DNA of 64,000 nucleotides from Synergistota bacterium (GTDB taxonomy: Bacteria; Synergistota; GBS-1), in assembly GCA_025060595.1 (NCBI GenBank), contig JANXBX010000001.1:62001-126000 (forward strand), read 5' to 3'. The notes under the pieces are model-generated. The model saw nothing but the letters and a program-made list of their open reading frames with translations, had not been told where the DNA came from and made no database searches. Numbering within the stretch: the first letter of the stretch is position 1; every line of letters starts with the position of its first letter. Below, in pieces: positions 17,702-31,072 of the stretch. The position numbers and the translations under genes were made by a program.

Positions 17702-18922
17702 TTAACCTCCTCCTTTACATAATATTCCAATTGCCTCTATATGAGACGTCTGAGGGAACATATCAACCCATTTAAGGGCTACTAAATTATAGCCCGCTTC
17801 TTTCAAAACATTCGCATCCCTTGCCAAAACGGGAGGATGACAAGAAACGTAAATCAGCTTTCTTATGTTACTTCTTTTAATGGCATCTATCACTTCCTTT
17901 CCCATTCCTTCTCTAGGCGGGTCAGCAACAAGAGCCTCAGCTTCAAAATCAAATAAAAGAGAAGGGAAAATTCGCCCTACGTCTCCTCTTATAACTTCCA
18001 CTTTTCCTAAAAGGCCATATCTGCGAAGATTTTCCTCCGCATCTTCAACTGCAGAACTATTTACCTCTATAAGCTTAACCTCCTTACCATCAATAGCAAG
18101 CAACATAGCTAAAATTCCAACCCCACCATAAAGATACCATACTTTCTTAACTTCCTTAAGCTCCTTGACTATAAAAAAATAAAGCTCTTCACCTACCTTA
18201 GGATTAACCTGTGAGAAAGAATCATAAGAAAATCTAATGTCAAGATTGCACCATTTCCCAAATATATAAGGCTTTCCTTTCAAAACAGACTTCCTTTCAA
18301 TTATGGAAAAAGGAAGCTCCTTAAGTTTTTCTCTCTTCCTTTTCTTCACCCCCTCCTTAATATGAACAAGAACTTCACCACTTCCATAACTACATATAAT
18401 AGAAATCTCTTCCCCTTTTTCGAAACCTCTTATCTCCTCTAAACTCCTTTTAGCCTCATTTATGGAAGACACAAGAATTGGACAATCTCCAACCCAAACA
18501 ATTTCATTGGTTCCTTCTTTAAAAAAACCTAACCTTCCTCTATGATCAGAATGAAAACGAGCTCTATATCTATAACCCCACGGCTGCCCTTCAGAAATCA
18601 ATTCCGGTTTAATAGAAAAACCCCCTATTCTCTTAAAAACATCCTCTAAAACCTGATTTTTAAGGCAAATTTGAGCTTCGTAGGATATATGTTGCCAATC
18701 ACACCCCCCACAAATTCCAAAATACGAACATCTTGGAGAAACTCTAAAAGGAGAAGGCTCTATGACCTCCACAATATTAGCAAAAGAATAACTTTTCCTT
18801 CTATCCTTTATCCTAGCCTCAACTACCTCTCCACTAATACCCCCTTTAACAAATATGAGACCATCCGGTGTTCGACATAATCCATATCCGCCATAAACCA
18901 TCTTTTCAATAAAAAGCCTCAT
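17702..18922 (-). CDS. TrmA/RlmD-family RNA (uracil-5-)-methyltransferase
   Basis: SAM-dependent methyltransferase that probably converts a uridine in 23S rRNA to 5-methyluridine. In 406 residues it shows an N-terminal TRAM-like domain, then an iron-sulfur Cys cluster (CSYFGICGGCDWQH, 4Fe-4S type), the SAM fold after VWYLYGGVGILAM, the ADPPREGMG motif and the nucleophile Cys in YVSCHPPVLARD. The start ATG overlaps the gatB stop by 4 bp. It could be RlmD-like (U1939) or RlmCD-like; the exact target base is not decidable from sequence. Confidence 0.9.
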   Translation of the reverse strand: MRLFIEKMVYGGYGLCRTPDGLIFVKGGISGEVVEARIKDRRKSYSFANIVEVIEPSPFRVSPRCSYFGICGGCDWQHISYEAQICLKNQVLEDVFKRIGGFSIKPELISEGQPWGYRYRARFHSDHRGRLGFFKEGTNEIVWVGDCPILVSSINEAKRSLEEIRGFEKGEEISIICSYGSGEVLVHIKEGVKKRKREKLKELPFSIIERKSVLKGKPYIFGKWCNLDIRFSYDSFSQVNPKVGEELYFFIVKELKEVKKVWYLYGGVGILAMLLAIDGKEVKLIEVNSSAVEDAEENLRRYGLLGKVEVIRGDVGRIFPSLLFDFEAEALVADPPREGMGKEVIDAIKRSNIRKLIYVSCHPPVLARDANVLKEAGYNLVALKWVDMFPQTSHIEAIGILCKGGG

Positions 18923-20358
18923 GAAAGAGCTTTAAGCTCCTCCTCCAATACTTTTCTTACTACAGCCGGATTAGCTTTTCCTTTCGTTACCCTCATAACC
19001 TGCCCCAAGAGAAAATTAAATGCTTTATCTTTACCACTTAAGTAAGAATGAACCGCATCTTGATTCTCAGCTAAAACGGACTTCACCGCTTCCCTTATCG
19101 CACTTTCATCACTAACCTGCTCTAATCCTTTAGATTTAACTATTTCATGAGGAAACCTCCTCAATCTAACGGCTTCCTCAAAAACGGATTTCGCAATTTG
19201 AGCGTTTATCACCCCATTATCAAGAAGCTCCAATATTTCTTTAAGATAAGGAACCACAAAAACGCTTTCCTCTATTCTAAGATTAAGCTCATCAACTATC
19301 CTAAGAAACTCCACTTGAAGCCAATTAGAAACCTCTTTCGGCCTACCTATCTCTCTAACACAGGTATCAAAGAGATCTCCTAGGGGCTTAGAAGAGCTTA
19401 AAACTGAAACTTCATAATCCCCTAAGCCATAGTCTCTTTTCCACCTTTCTCTTCGAGCCTTCGGAAGCTCTGGCATAGTTGCCCTTATCTCGCTAATAAG
19501 CTCATCAGTAATAGTCAATGGCAATAAATCAGGCTCAGGAAAATAACGATAATCATGAGCTTCTTCTTTACCTCTTAAAGAGGTGGTTATACCCCTTGAA
19601 TCATCCCAATGTCTTGTCTCTTGAACAACTTCTCCCCCAGAAAGAATCGTATCTATCTGTCTTCTAATCTCGTAAGCCAAGGCCCTTTCAATAGCCTTAA
19701 AGGAGTTCATGTTTTTGATCTCCGTTTTTGTACCCCATTTACCATCAACGGATATAGATATATTAGCATCACATCTTAAGGAACCTTCTTCCATATTACC
19801 ATCTGAAACCCCTATATGTTGAACCAAGCTCCTTAACTCCATAACGAAAGCTTTAGCTTCCTCTGGAGAGGAAATATCAGGTTCTGTAACTATTTCTATA
19901 AGAGGGACACCACACCTGTTAAAGTCAACTAAAGAGTATTGCGCTCCTTCTAGCCTACCAGTCTTTGTAGGGTGAACAAGCTTTCCTGCATCTTCTTCCA
20001 TATGGATCCTTCTTATCCTAACTTTTTTACCATTAACTTCAAGATAACCATGCACCCCTAATGGTATATCGTACTGAGATATTTGGTAAGCTTTAGGAAG
20101 ATCAGGATAGAAATAGTTCTTTCTATGAAACCTCGTTTTTCTTAATATATTACAATTTAAAGCTATAGCAGCCCTAAGGGCAAGCTTTAAAGCCTCCTTA
20201 TTAAGAACAGGAAGAGAACCTGGAAGTCCTAAGCAAACAGGACAAACTATAGTATTAGGCTCCCTTCCCACATAGTCAGTAGGACAAGAACAAAAAAGCT
20301 TGGTCCTCGTGAGAAGCTGACAGTGTATTTCAAGACCTATAACAGGCTTAAGCTCCAA
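18919..20358 (-). CDS. gatB: Asp/Glu-tRNA amidotransferase subunit B
   Basis: GatB binds mischarged Glu-tRNA(Gln) or Asp-tRNA(Asn) and activates the acid for amidation. The 479 residues carry the GatB cradle signature (IGLEIHCQLLT), a zinc site formed by CSC and CPVC around residues 23-40, GDRY-type PDLPKAYQISQYD, and a C-terminal YqeY/tail domain. The start is TTG 20358, 8-9 nt behind GGGAGG. It lies 6 bp after gatA in a complete gatC-gatA-gatB set, which implies the organism makes Gln-tRNA and/or Asn-tRNA by transamidation. Confidence 0.97.
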   Translation of the reverse strand: MELKPVIGLEIHCQLLTRTKLFCSCPTDYVGREPNTIVCPVCLGLPGSLPVLNKEALKLALRAAIALNCNILRKTRFHRKNYFYPDLPKAYQISQYDIPLGVHGYLEVNGKKVRIRRIHMEEDAGKLVHPTKTGRLEGAQYSLVDFNRCGVPLIEIVTEPDISSPEEAKAFVMELRSLVQHIGVSDGNMEEGSLRCDANISISVDGKWGTKTEIKNMNSFKAIERALAYEIRRQIDTILSGGEVVQETRHWDDSRGITTSLRGKEEAHDYRYFPEPDLLPLTITDELISEIRATMPELPKARRERWKRDYGLGDYEVSVLSSSKPLGDLFDTCVREIGRPKEVSNWLQVEFLRIVDELNLRIEESVFVVPYLKEILELLDNGVINAQIAKSVFEEAVRLRRFPHEIVKSKGLEQVSDESAIREAVKSVLAENQDAVHSYLSGKDKAFNFLLGQVMRVTKGKANPAVVRKVLEEELKALS

Positions 20359-20364
20359 GGAAGA

Positions 20365-21825
20365 TCACCTCCCGTATGGCCTATAAGCGTGAAGTTCTGT
20401 TTCTCTTTCAAAAGCTGATGCTACTTTCAAAAGACCAAATTCATCTAAAGCCCTACCCATAATCTGAATTCCTATTGGTAACCCCTCTTGAGAAAAACCA
20501 CCATTTATCGATATAGCAGGTATACCAGCTAAGTTAACTGGAACCGTGAATATATCCGAAAGATACATAAGTAGAGGGTCCTCCACCTTCTCCCCTATCC
20601 TAAAAGCCGGAGTTGGCGATGTAGGTGTTAGAATGTAATCTACAACTTTAAAAGCTTCATCAAAATCCATTTTAACGAGTCTTCTAACCTTAAGAGCTTT
20701 AAGATAGAAAGCATCATAATACCCAGCACTCAGAACGTAAGTGCCTATCATTATCCTCCTTTTCACCTCATCACCAAAACCGTTTGTTCTTGTTTCAAGA
20801 TACATTTCCCTCAATGACTCCCCTTTAATCCTCAAACCGTATTGTACACCGTCATATCTAGCAAGGTTAGAACTCGCCTCAGCCGGAGCAATTATGTAAT
20901 AAGTAGGAAGCGCATATTCCGTATGAGGTAACGATATCTCACATATCTTTGCCCCAAGCCTTTCAAAAGCTCTCTTTGCCTCCTCTACTACTTTAGCTAC
21001 CGAAGGATCAAGAGCTTCACTTATATATTCTTTTGGTATACCGAGCTTTATACCTCTAAGATCCCCAGCTTCACAGGCATCAAGATAATTAGGTAAGGAC
21101 ACATTAAGCGAGGTCGAGTCCATGTCATCCTTTCCAGCTATAACTTGAAGCAACAAAGCACAATCCTTAACATCCTTAGTCATAGGCCCTATCTGATCTA
21201 ATGAAGAAGCATAAGCTATAAGGCCATACCTTGAAACCAAGCCGTATGTGGGTTTCAACCCCACTATCCCACAGAAAGAAGCAGGTTGCCTAACTGATCC
21301 TCCCGTATCAGAACCCAAAGAGAGTATAGTTTCACCAGCTGCAACTGCTGCAGCCGATCCACCGCTTGAACCACCTGGGACACGTTCCAAACACCAAGGA
21401 TTTCTTGTAGGACCAAATGCCGAGTTTTCCGTTGATGAGCCCATAGCAAACTCATCTAGGTTGGTTTTGCCTATAATTATAGCTCCGGCCTTTTTAACCC
21501 TATTTACAACAGTAGCATCATATGGAGGATAAAAACCTTTTAAAATCTTAGAGGCACAAGTAGTTTCTACACCTTTGGTGCAGATGATATCCTTGATCGC
21601 AATCGGAATTCCTCCCAAGGGAAGATCTTCACCCTTTTCTAATCTTCCTCTAATAATTTTTGCTTGATCATAAGCTTCTTCTTTCAAAATCGTTATATAG
21701 GAATGCAGATCCCTTTCAACCTCATCTATTCTTCTAAAAATGGAATCGAGTATATCCTCTGGAATTATCTCCTTTTTATCTATCATCTCCTTAAGTCTCC
21801 ATGCAGGTAGATCACATAGTTCCAA
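20365..21825 (-). CDS. gatA: Asp/Glu-tRNA amidotransferase subunit A
   Basis: Amidase-signature subunit that frees ammonia from glutamine for the GatCAB reaction. The Ser-cisSer-Lys triad is visible: Lys in GIPIAIKDIICTKG, the cis-Ser in GGSSGGSAAAVAAGE and the nucleophile Ser in SDTGGSVRQPASFCG. I place the start at TTG 21825 (486 residues), because GGAGGG lies 7 nt upstream. The longer frame from TTG 21846 would include this Shine-Dalgarno sequence in its coding sequence and overlap gatC. With the chosen start the gap to gatC is 13 bp. Confidence 0.96.
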   Translation of the reverse strand: MELCDLPAWRLKEMIDKKEIIPEDILDSIFRRIDEVERDLHSYITILKEEAYDQAKIIRGRLEKGEDLPLGGIPIAIKDIICTKGVETTCASKILKGFYPPYDATVVNRVKKAGAIIIGKTNLDEFAMGSSTENSAFGPTRNPWCLERVPGGSSGGSAAAVAAGETILSLGSDTGGSVRQPASFCGIVGLKPTYGLVSRYGLIAYASSLDQIGPMTKDVKDCALLLQVIAGKDDMDSTSLNVSLPNYLDACEAGDLRGIKLGIPKEYISEALDPSVAKVVEEAKRAFERLGAKICEISLPHTEYALPTYYIIAPAEASSNLARYDGVQYGLRIKGESLREMYLETRTNGFGDEVKRRIMIGTYVLSAGYYDAFYLKALKVRRLVKMDFDEAFKVVDYILTPTSPTPAFRIGEKVEDPLLMYLSDIFTVPVNLAGIPAISINGGFSQEGLPIGIQIMGRALDEFGLLKVASAFERETELHAYRPYGR

Positions 21826-21838
21826 GTTATATCCCTCC

Positions 21839-22126
21839 TCATTCAACTATTCTAGGAACCTTTATATAACCAAATTCCCTTTCCGGAGCCATTTTTAAAA
21901 CATCTTCTTGATCAAGACCTTCCCTAACTTCATCTTCTCTTAAAGGAGTCGACTCTTCTATAACATGACTTAGAGGCTCAATTTGCGTGGTATCAAGCTC
22001 TTGCAACTTAGTGAAATAATCAAGAATTCTACTAAAATGCTTAAGCATTTTCTCTTTCTCTTCTCCTTTCAAATCCAGATTAGCTAATTTCATAACGTGC
22101 TCTACATCTTCCATAGTTACTCTCAT
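21839..22126 (-). CDS. gatC: Asp/Glu-tRNA amidotransferase subunit C
   Basis: Small clamp subunit that holds GatA and GatB together. It has 95 residues with typical GatC features: VEHVMKLANLDL near the N-terminus, the FTKLQELDT region and the acidic LREDEV stretch. The start is ATG 22126, 9 nt behind AAGGAGG at 22140-22134. The TTG at 22135 touches that Shine-Dalgarno sequence and is rejected. It lies between ligA and gatA. Confidence 0.95.
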   Translation of the reverse strand: MRVTMEDVEHVMKLANLDLKGEEKEKMLKHFSRILDYFTKLQELDTTQIEPLSHVIEESTPLREDEVREGLDQEDVLKMAPEREFGYIKVPRIVE

Positions 22127-22140
22127 AAAATCCAACCTCC

Positions 22141-25676
<3,536 letters not shown>

Positions 25677-25693
<17 letters not shown>

Positions 25694-26636
25694 CTTCATT
25701 CCCCCCTATCTTTGACTTTAAGGAGTATAAAACCTCCATAATGCCATTAAGGCTGCTGAGCCTAAGAATGTACCCTCTAAGCCAGCTTGCCCCTTTAATA
25801 TCTCTCAATACCCAAGGAACTAAGGTTTTAACATATTTAGCCCCCCTCGTATCACTATAACACTCCTTAACTTTTGAACAAAACCTTAAAAGCCACTCTA
25901 ATTTATCTAAAGCTGTCTCCTTTAAATAAAATCCCTTGCTTTCAAGCTCTCTTACCTGCCTTAAAAGTAAAGGATTTCTCAAAACGCCACTTGCAAGCAT
26001 GATACCATCACATTTAGTGATCTCTACCATCCTAATTGCATCCTCAGGTCGATTTATCCCACCATTACCGATAACGGGAACAGAAACCTCCCCTTTTAGG
26101 GTTTTTATACTATCCCAGTCAGCCGGACCAGAGGATCCATCTTCAACGTATCTTGCATGAAGAGTTATCCAGGAAACCCCTTCCCTTTCAAGTTTTTTAG
26201 CAAGCTCAAGAAAAACCTCTTTACCCTTCCACCCCTTTCTAATCTTAACGCTAACGGGGATAGAAACTCTTTCCTTAACCTCGCAAAAAAGCCTTACAGC
26301 CTTATCTATGCTTAAAAGGAGAGATGCTCCTCCTCCGCTCTTTAATATCTTTCTAGCAGGACAACCCATGTTTATATCTATACTTGAGGCTCCCCACTTC
26401 TCAGCTATTATTGCCCCTTGAGCTACTTTTTCAGGATCCCCTCCCACTATCTGAACCCCTACAGGACCTTCCCAGGAAGCAATGTCTATCAAACTCAGTG
26501 CTTTTGGATCTCTATGATATAAAGCAACGCCACTTATCATCTCAGTATACGCATAGTCAAGCCCATCTTCCCAAAAAAGGCCTCTAAAAGGAAGCTTTGT
26601 TATACCCGCTATAGGAGCTAGGAAAATCCTTATCAC
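25677..26636 (-). CDS. tRNA-dihydrouridine synthase (DusB-like)
   Basis: FMN-dependent enzyme that reduces uridines in tRNA. The 319 residues form a TIM barrel opening with FLAPIAGITKLPFR. The catalytic Cys lies in SIDINMGCPARKIL and the FMN phosphate loop in VIGNGGI and MLASGVLRNP. The last departs from the usual GRG/GRA pattern. The start is GTG 26636, overlapping the coaX stop by 4 bp. It could be DusA, B or C; the length and position in a bacterial operon favour DusB-like. Confidence 0.92.
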
Positions 26637-27397
26637 GAGTTTCTTTCGTAAATTATTCTAAGTCCTTCAAGGGTTAACCAAGGGTTAACAAGATTAATTT
26701 CCTTAGATTCTTCCGCAACCAGATCTATCAAACCGCCCGTTGCAACAACAAAGGCATGTTCTCCTATCTCCCTTTTAATTCTTCTTACCATACCATCTAT
26801 CATAGAAGCATAGCCAAAAATCAAACCCGATTGAATATTTTCTTCCGTGTTTTTACCAATAGAAGATCTAGGTTTCTTTAACTCTACCCTAGGAAGCAAA
26901 GCAGTTTTGGCAAACAGAGCTTCCGAAGCCACTTTAATCCCAGGAAATATTGCCCCTCCAAGCCAATTACCATTCTCATCTATAGCACACCACGTCAAGG
27001 CTGTTCCCATATCTATTACTATAACAGGAGCTCCATATAAAAAATAGGCCCCTACAGCGTTTGCTATCCTATCAGCTCCAACGCTTGCAGGATTATCAAC
27101 CGCTATCCTTATACCCAAATCAAGCTTATAAGAAACCCAGAGAATATTAAGAGAAAGCATTTCTTTAACTACCTTTGTTATAGGCTCTACTAAGGGTGGA
27201 ACTACACTAGAACCAACTGCTCCTTTAATGTCGCCTGAAGCTATATCAGACATTTTCAATATAGAATTCAATAAAATTGCATACTCATCTTTAGTTTTAT
27301 CCCTATCAGTAGCCAACCTCCATGCTCGAAGAAGCTCGCTATCTTTGTAAAAACCCAAGACTATATTAGTGTTACCCACATCTACAGTTAAAAGCAT
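26633..27397 (-). CDS. coaX: type III pantothenate kinase
   Basis: Phosphorylates pantothenate, the first step of coenzyme A synthesis. The ASKHA-fold signatures DVGNTNIVLG (N-terminus) and GADRIANAVGAY followed by VIVIDMGTALTW match CoaX. The start is ATG 27397 (255 residues), behind GAGGAGGG; 18 further upstream codons are open but include this site and part of the promoter region. It is the first gene of the long minus-strand operon, with a consensus-like promoter directly upstream. Confidence 0.95.
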   Translation of the reverse strand: MLLTVDVGNTNIVLGFYKDSELLRAWRLATDRDKTKDEYAILLNSILKMSDIASGDIKGAVGSSVVPPLVEPITKVVKEMLSLNILWVSYKLDLGIRIAVDNPASVGADRIANAVGAYFLYGAPVIVIDMGTALTWCAIDENGNWLGGAIFPGIKVASEALFAKTALLPRVELKKPRSSIGKNTEENIQSGLIFGYASMIDGMVRRIKREIGEHAFVVATGGLIDLVAEESKEINLVNPWLTLEGLRIIYERNS

Positions 27398-27435
27398 GCT
27401 CTTCCCTCCTCTAGAAAACAAGCAATCTAAACTAA

Positions 27436-27464
27436 ATTTTAGAGTTAGCATTTAAAAGTGTCAA
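27436..27464 (-). promoter_or_regulatory. promoter of the coaX-dusB-lysS-ligA-gatCAB operon
   Basis: Minus-strand TTGACA (27464-27459), a 17 nt spacer, and TAAAAT (27441-27436). This is nearly perfect sigma-70 architecture, giving a leader of about 30 nt before coaX. It is back to back with the leuC promoter; the two -35 boxes are 38 bp apart. Confidence 0.75.
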
Positions 27465-27502
27465 GAAAAGAATACCAAGATATAGTAATTATCTATTAGA
27501 CC

Positions 27503-27532
27503 TTGACAAAATGATACATAAAATAATATACT
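27503..27532 (+). promoter_or_regulatory. promoter of leuCDB
   Basis: TTGACA (27503-27508), an 18 nt spacer, TATACT (27527-27532). The leader to the leuC TTG is about 45 nt. No T-box, leader peptide or attenuator was recognised in the short leader. Confidence 0.72.
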
Positions 27533-27568
27533 TAATCCGGAAATATTGAAACATCATTTTCTAAAAAA

Positions 27569-27585
27569 AGAGAGGTGAGCTCTCT
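27569..27585 (+). promoter_or_regulatory. small inverted repeat over the leuC ribosome-binding site
   Basis: AGAGAG, a 5 nt loop GTGAG and CTCTCT form a possible stem that contains the AGAGGTGAG Shine-Dalgarno sequence and touches the first base of the leuC TTG start. It could damp initiation. It is only 6 bp and may be chance. Confidence 0.3.
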
Positions 27586-28847
27586 TGGGGAAAACCATAG
27601 TAGAAAAGATACTCCAAAACCATACAAGCGACGAAGTTAAGCCAGATAGACTAATAGAAGCAAGTATAGATCTCGCATTTGCAAATGACATAACAGCACC
27701 ATTAGCCATAGAGGATTTCAAACTTATGGGAGCAAAGAAAGTATTTGACCCAGAAAAGGTAGCCCTGATATCAGATCACTTTACTCCTAATAGAGATGTT
27801 AAATCAGCAGAACAAGCTAAACTTATGAAAGAATTTGCCAAAGAATATGGCATTAAATACTATTTTGAAATAGGTAGGGGAGGAATAGAACACGTCCTTT
27901 TACATGAGGAAGGTTTAACCTTACCAGGTGATGTCGTTATTGGGGCGGATTCCCATAGTTGCACTTATGGCGCACTCGGATGTTTTGCTACCGGCGTAGG
28001 CAGTACAGATCTTGCTGCAGCTTGGGCTCTAGGAAAGCTGTGGTTTAAGGTCCCAAGATCATTAAAGTTTATATATGAAGGAAAGCTAAGAAAATGGGTG
28101 GGAGGAAAAGATCTTATACTTTTCACTATAGGACAAATAGGTGTAGATGGTGCCCTCTATAGAGCGATGGAGTTTTCAGGAAATGTAATAAGAGAACTGC
28201 CGATGGATGATCGCTTCACAATATGCAACATGGCAATAGAAGCAGGAGCAAAATGTGGGATAATAGAACCCGATGAAAAGACTATAGAATACGTAAAGGG
28301 AAGAGCGAAAAGAAATTATAAGATATTTAAGAGCGATCCTGATGCAGAATATGAAAAGATATACGAGTGGGACGTAAGCGATCTTGAACCTCAGGTAGCG
28401 CTTCCACATCTGCCATCTAACGTAAAGGGGGTAAGCCAGGTCAGAGGAGTTAAAGTAGATCAAGTTGTTATAGGTTCTTGTACTAACGGAAGGCTAAGCG
28501 ACTTAGCTATAGCTGCTCAAATATTAAAAGGGAAAAAGGTCCACCCTGATGTCAGAATGCTGGTCTTTCCTGGAACACAAAAGGTTTACATGGAAGCCAT
28601 GAAATTGGGATATATAGAAACTTTCATAGAAAGCGGAGCAGCGGTATCAACCCCCACCTGTGGTCCATGTTTAGGCGGACATATGGGAGTACTAGCAAAA
28701 GGAGAAGTTTGTATATCTACTACAAATAGAAACTTCATAGGTAGAATGGGGCATAAAGATAGCTATGTATATCTATCTTCACCAGCAGTAGCCGCAGCAA
28801 GCGCAATAGCCGGTGAAATAATTAGCCCAGAAGAGGTGATGAAGTAA
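27585..28847 (+). CDS. leuC: 3-isopropylmalate dehydratase / homoaconitase-family large subunit
   Basis: Large [4Fe-4S] subunit of an aconitase-like hydro-lyase, which isomerises 2- to 3-isopropylmalate in leucine synthesis or handles a homologous acid. The 420 residues match the short LeuC/HACN form of archaea and thermophiles. The cluster cysteines are Cys299 (GSCTNGR), Cys359 and Cys362 (TCGPCLGGH). [13 protein letters not shown] lies near residue 120. The start is TTG 27585 behind AGAGGTGAG. The leuD ATG overlaps its stop by one base. No leuA (isopropylmalate synthase) is in the window, so the substrate is assigned by family only. Confidence 0.9.
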   Translation: MGKTIVEKILQNHTSDEVKPDRLIEASIDLAFANDITAPLAIEDFKLMGAKKVFDPEKVALISDHFTPNRDVKSAEQAKLMKEFAKEYGIKYYFEIGRGGIEHVLLHEEGLTLPGDVVIGADSHSCTYGALGCFATGVGSTDLAAAWALGKLWFKVPRSLKFIYEGKLRKWVGGKDLILFTIGQIGVDGALYRAMEFSGNVIRELPMDDRFTICNMAIEAGAKCGIIEPDEKTIEYVKGRAKRNYKIFKSDPDAEYEKIYEWDVSDLEPQVALPHLPSNVKGVSQVRGVKVDQVVIGSCTNGRLSDLAIAAQILKGKKVHPDVRMLVFPGTQKVYMEAMKLGYIETFIESGAAVSTPTCGPCLGGHMGVLAKGEVCISTTNRNFIGRMGHKDSYVYLSSPAVAAASAIAGEIISPEEVMK

Positions 28848-29341
28848 TGCTAAGGGGTAAAGCTTGGAAGTTTGGAGATGACATTGACACAGATGTTATA
28901 ATACCAGCCACTTACCTTAATACTACTGATCCAGGAGAGCTAGGTAAGCATTGCTTTGAGCCCATATTCCCCAACTTTAAGGAAAAAGTTAACAAAGGTG
29001 ACATAATAGTTGCAGGTAAAAACTTCGGATGTGGCAGTTCAAGACAGCACGCTCCTATAGCAATAAAAGCTTGTGGGATATCTTGTGTAATAGCATCTTC
29101 CTTTGCAAGGATATTTTTTAGAAACGCTATAAACATAGGATTACCAATATTAGAATGTGAAGAAGCTTCAAAAAATATAGAAAATGGAGACGAACTTGAG
29201 GTAAATCTAGAAAAAGGAATCATAAAAGATCTAACTAAGGGAATGGAATTCAAGGCTGAACCCATACCTGAATCTATTCTTGAAATACTTTCAAGTGGGG
29301 GCCTTGTAGAATATGTCAGAAAAAAGCTTGGAGGTGATTAA
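28847..29341 (+). CDS. leuD: 3-isopropylmalate dehydratase / homoaconitase-family small subunit
   Basis: Swivelling small subunit partner of LeuC. Its 164 residues match the short thermophile/archaeal type. Visible marks are the N-terminal [15 protein letters not shown], the substrate loop YLNTTDP and the active-site [14 protein letters not shown]. The loop reads YLNT; published work on methanogen paralogues associates YLRT with homoaconitase and YLV(Y/M) with isopropylmalate isomerase, so this loop does not clearly settle specificity. It is coupled to leuC through TAATG. Confidence 0.9.
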   Translation: MLRGKAWKFGDDIDTDVIIPATYLNTTDPGELGKHCFEPIFPNFKEKVNKGDIIVAGKNFGCGSSRQHAPIAIKACGISCVIASSFARIFFRNAINIGLPILECEEASKNIENGDELEVNLEKGIIKDLTKGMEFKAEPIPESILEILSSGGLVEYVRKKLGGD

Positions 29342-29344
29342 GTT

Positions 29345-30472
29345 TTGTATAAGATCGCTGTTATACCTGGTGATGGAATAGGTGAAGAAATAATAAGAGA
29401 GGGAGTAAAAGTACTTGATGCTGCAGCAAGAAAGTATGGTTTTTCTATCGAATGGATATGGTATCCATGGGGAGCGGATCACTATCTTAAAACTGGCGAA
29501 CTTCTCCCTGACAGCGCTATAGAAGAGATGAAAAGTATGGATGCTATATACCTCGGCGCTGTTGGAGATCCAAGAGTTGCACCTGGAATACTTGAAAAAG
29601 AAATACTTCTTAAGCTTAGGTTTGAGCTTGACCTTTATGTAAATTTACGACCTATAAAGTTACTTCCTGGAGTTCCCACCCCACTAAAAGATAAAGGACC
29701 TGAACACATAAACTTCTACGTTGTTAGAGAAAATACCGAAGACTTCTATGTAGGGCTTGGAGATCGCTGGAAGGGACCAAAAAGAGAGAGCTCTTTTAAC
29801 CTTAAGAGAAACCTTTATAAAGCAAAGATAAATGTTTCCATAGACATAAACCCAGATGATGAATATGCTTATCAGATAGGGATAAACTCAAGAAGAGGCT
29901 GCGAAAGGATAATAAGGTATGCTTTCGAGCTAGCCAAAAGGAAAGGACTAAACAAAGTAACAGCCGTGGATAAGGCCAATGTTCTTACAAACGTTTACTC
30001 CCTATGGAGAGATGTGTTTGAAAAAGTTGGGAGCGAATACCCAACTATAGAAAAAGACTATGCCTTTGTAGATGCCATAACTATGTGGATGGTAAAAAGT
30101 CCAGAGAATTATAAGGTTATAGTTGCACCAAACATGTTTGGCGACATAATAACTGACCTTGGAGCCATGATTCAAGGAGGATTAGGATTAGCCGCAGGTG
30201 GAAACATAAATCCTGGGAAGGTTTCAATGTTTGAACCTATTCATGGATCCGCACCGAAATACAAAGGAACAGGAAAGGCTAACCCCTTAGCCACAATCAT
30301 GGCAGGAGCAATGCTTCTTGATCATATAGGAGAAGAAGAAGCTGCCAAAGCAATAGAAAAAACCATAGGAAAAGCATTAATAGAAGGCAGAATCAAAACA
30401 TATGATCTTGGCGGAGAAACAAAAACCTGGGAGGTTGGAGATATACTAGTTAAAATGATAGAGGAGAGCTAA
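29345..30472 (+). CDS. leuB: isopropylmalate/homoisocitrate-type beta-decarboxylating dehydrogenase
   Basis: NAD-linked oxidative decarboxylase acting on the acid made by LeuCD. Family marks are the IAVIPGDGIGEEI start, KLRFELDLYVNLRPIKL (substrate Arg residues), VVRENTEDFYVG, the catalytic Lys in TAVDKANVL, metal Asp residues in NMFGDIITD, and FEPIHGSAPKYKGTG. The long segment after NLRP and the RENTEDFYVG motif recall tartrate/D-malate or homoisocitrate dehydrogenases as much as classical LeuB, so the gene symbol follows context. It has a TTG start 8 nt behind GGAGGTG. Its last four codons lie in a terminator stem. Confidence 0.85.
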   Translation: MYKIAVIPGDGIGEEIIREGVKVLDAAARKYGFSIEWIWYPWGADHYLKTGELLPDSAIEEMKSMDAIYLGAVGDPRVAPGILEKEILLKLRFELDLYVNLRPIKLLPGVPTPLKDKGPEHINFYVVRENTEDFYVGLGDRWKGPKRESSFNLKRNLYKAKINVSIDINPDDEYAYQIGINSRRGCERIIRYAFELAKRKGLNKVTAVDKANVLTNVYSLWRDVFEKVGSEYPTIEKDYAFVDAITMWMVKSPENYKVIVAPNMFGDIITDLGAMIQGGLGLAAGGNINPGKVSMFEPIHGSAPKYKGTGKANPLATIMAGAMLLDHIGEEEAAKAIEKTIGKALIEGRIKTYDLGGETKTWEVGDILVKMIEES

Positions 30473-30484
30473 AAGGCTCTCCTC
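30461..30484. terminator. bidirectional terminator embedded in leuB and dedA ends
   Basis: GAGGAGAGC and GCTCTCCTC form a perfect 9 bp stem with a 6 nt loop. The plus-strand tail TTCTTTAAG is T-rich; the minus-strand tail is TATCATTTTAAC. The stem encodes the last residues of leuB on one strand and of dedA on the other. Confidence 0.75.
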
Positions 30485-31032
30485 TTCTTTAAGTAAAAGA
30501 TAATAAGTAAAACTCCTCCTATAGCTGCCCCCATACCAAATTCATTAGAGTACTTAAGTATGAGCTCTTTATTATCACCCGCATAATATCCTATTAAAGC
30601 GAGAACAAATACCCATACACCAGCTCCTAAGAGAGTATAAACAGTAAATGGCAAAGCCTTCATCTTAGCCACACCTGCAGGTAAAGAGATATATTGCCTT
30701 ACTACTGGAATGAGTCTCCCTATAAAAGTACTTATTCCTCCATACTTTTCAAAGAATTCTTCTGCCCTCTTTAAGCTCTTCTCAGAAATCATCAGATATC
30801 TCCCATATCTGACCAAAAAGGGTCTTCCAAGCTTGTAGCCTAAAATATAATTAAACCAGGCTCCAGCAAGACTTCCTACGGTTCCCCAAATGATGATGAA
30901 CTCAAGATCCATCTTCCCTTGAGAAGCAAGATAAGCTGCAGGAGGAACCACAATCTCACTCGGGAAAGGAAAACACGAAGATTCAACAGCCATTAATAAA
31001 AAAACCCCAAAGTATCCCCATTTATAAATCAA
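30469..31032 (-). CDS. DedA-family membrane protein
   Basis: Small polytopic membrane protein of the DedA/VTT family; members are linked to polyprenyl-phosphate and phospholipid flipping. The 187 residues contain the family core: GVFLLMAVESSCFPFPSEIVVPPAAYLA, the central GYKLGRPFLVRYGRYLMIS and FIGRLIPVVRQYISLPAGVAKM with the conserved Arg. The start is TTG 31032 behind GAGG. The upstream codons back to 31074 are open and read like a DedA N-terminal helix, but they contain no ATG, GTG or TTG. It follows the secreted-protein gene at 31073 by 40 bp and is convergent with leuB. Confidence 0.88.
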   Translation of the reverse strand: MIYKWGYFGVFLLMAVESSCFPFPSEIVVPPAAYLASQGKMDLEFIIIWGTVGSLAGAWFNYILGYKLGRPFLVRYGRYLMISEKSLKRAEEFFEKYGGISTFIGRLIPVVRQYISLPAGVAKMKALPFTVYTLLGAGVWVFVLALIGYYAGDNKELILKYSNEFGMGAAIGGVLLIIFYLKKRRAF

Positions 31033-31072
31033 AGAAGCAGCTTCCTCTAAAATATAATAAAGAAGCTCTATT

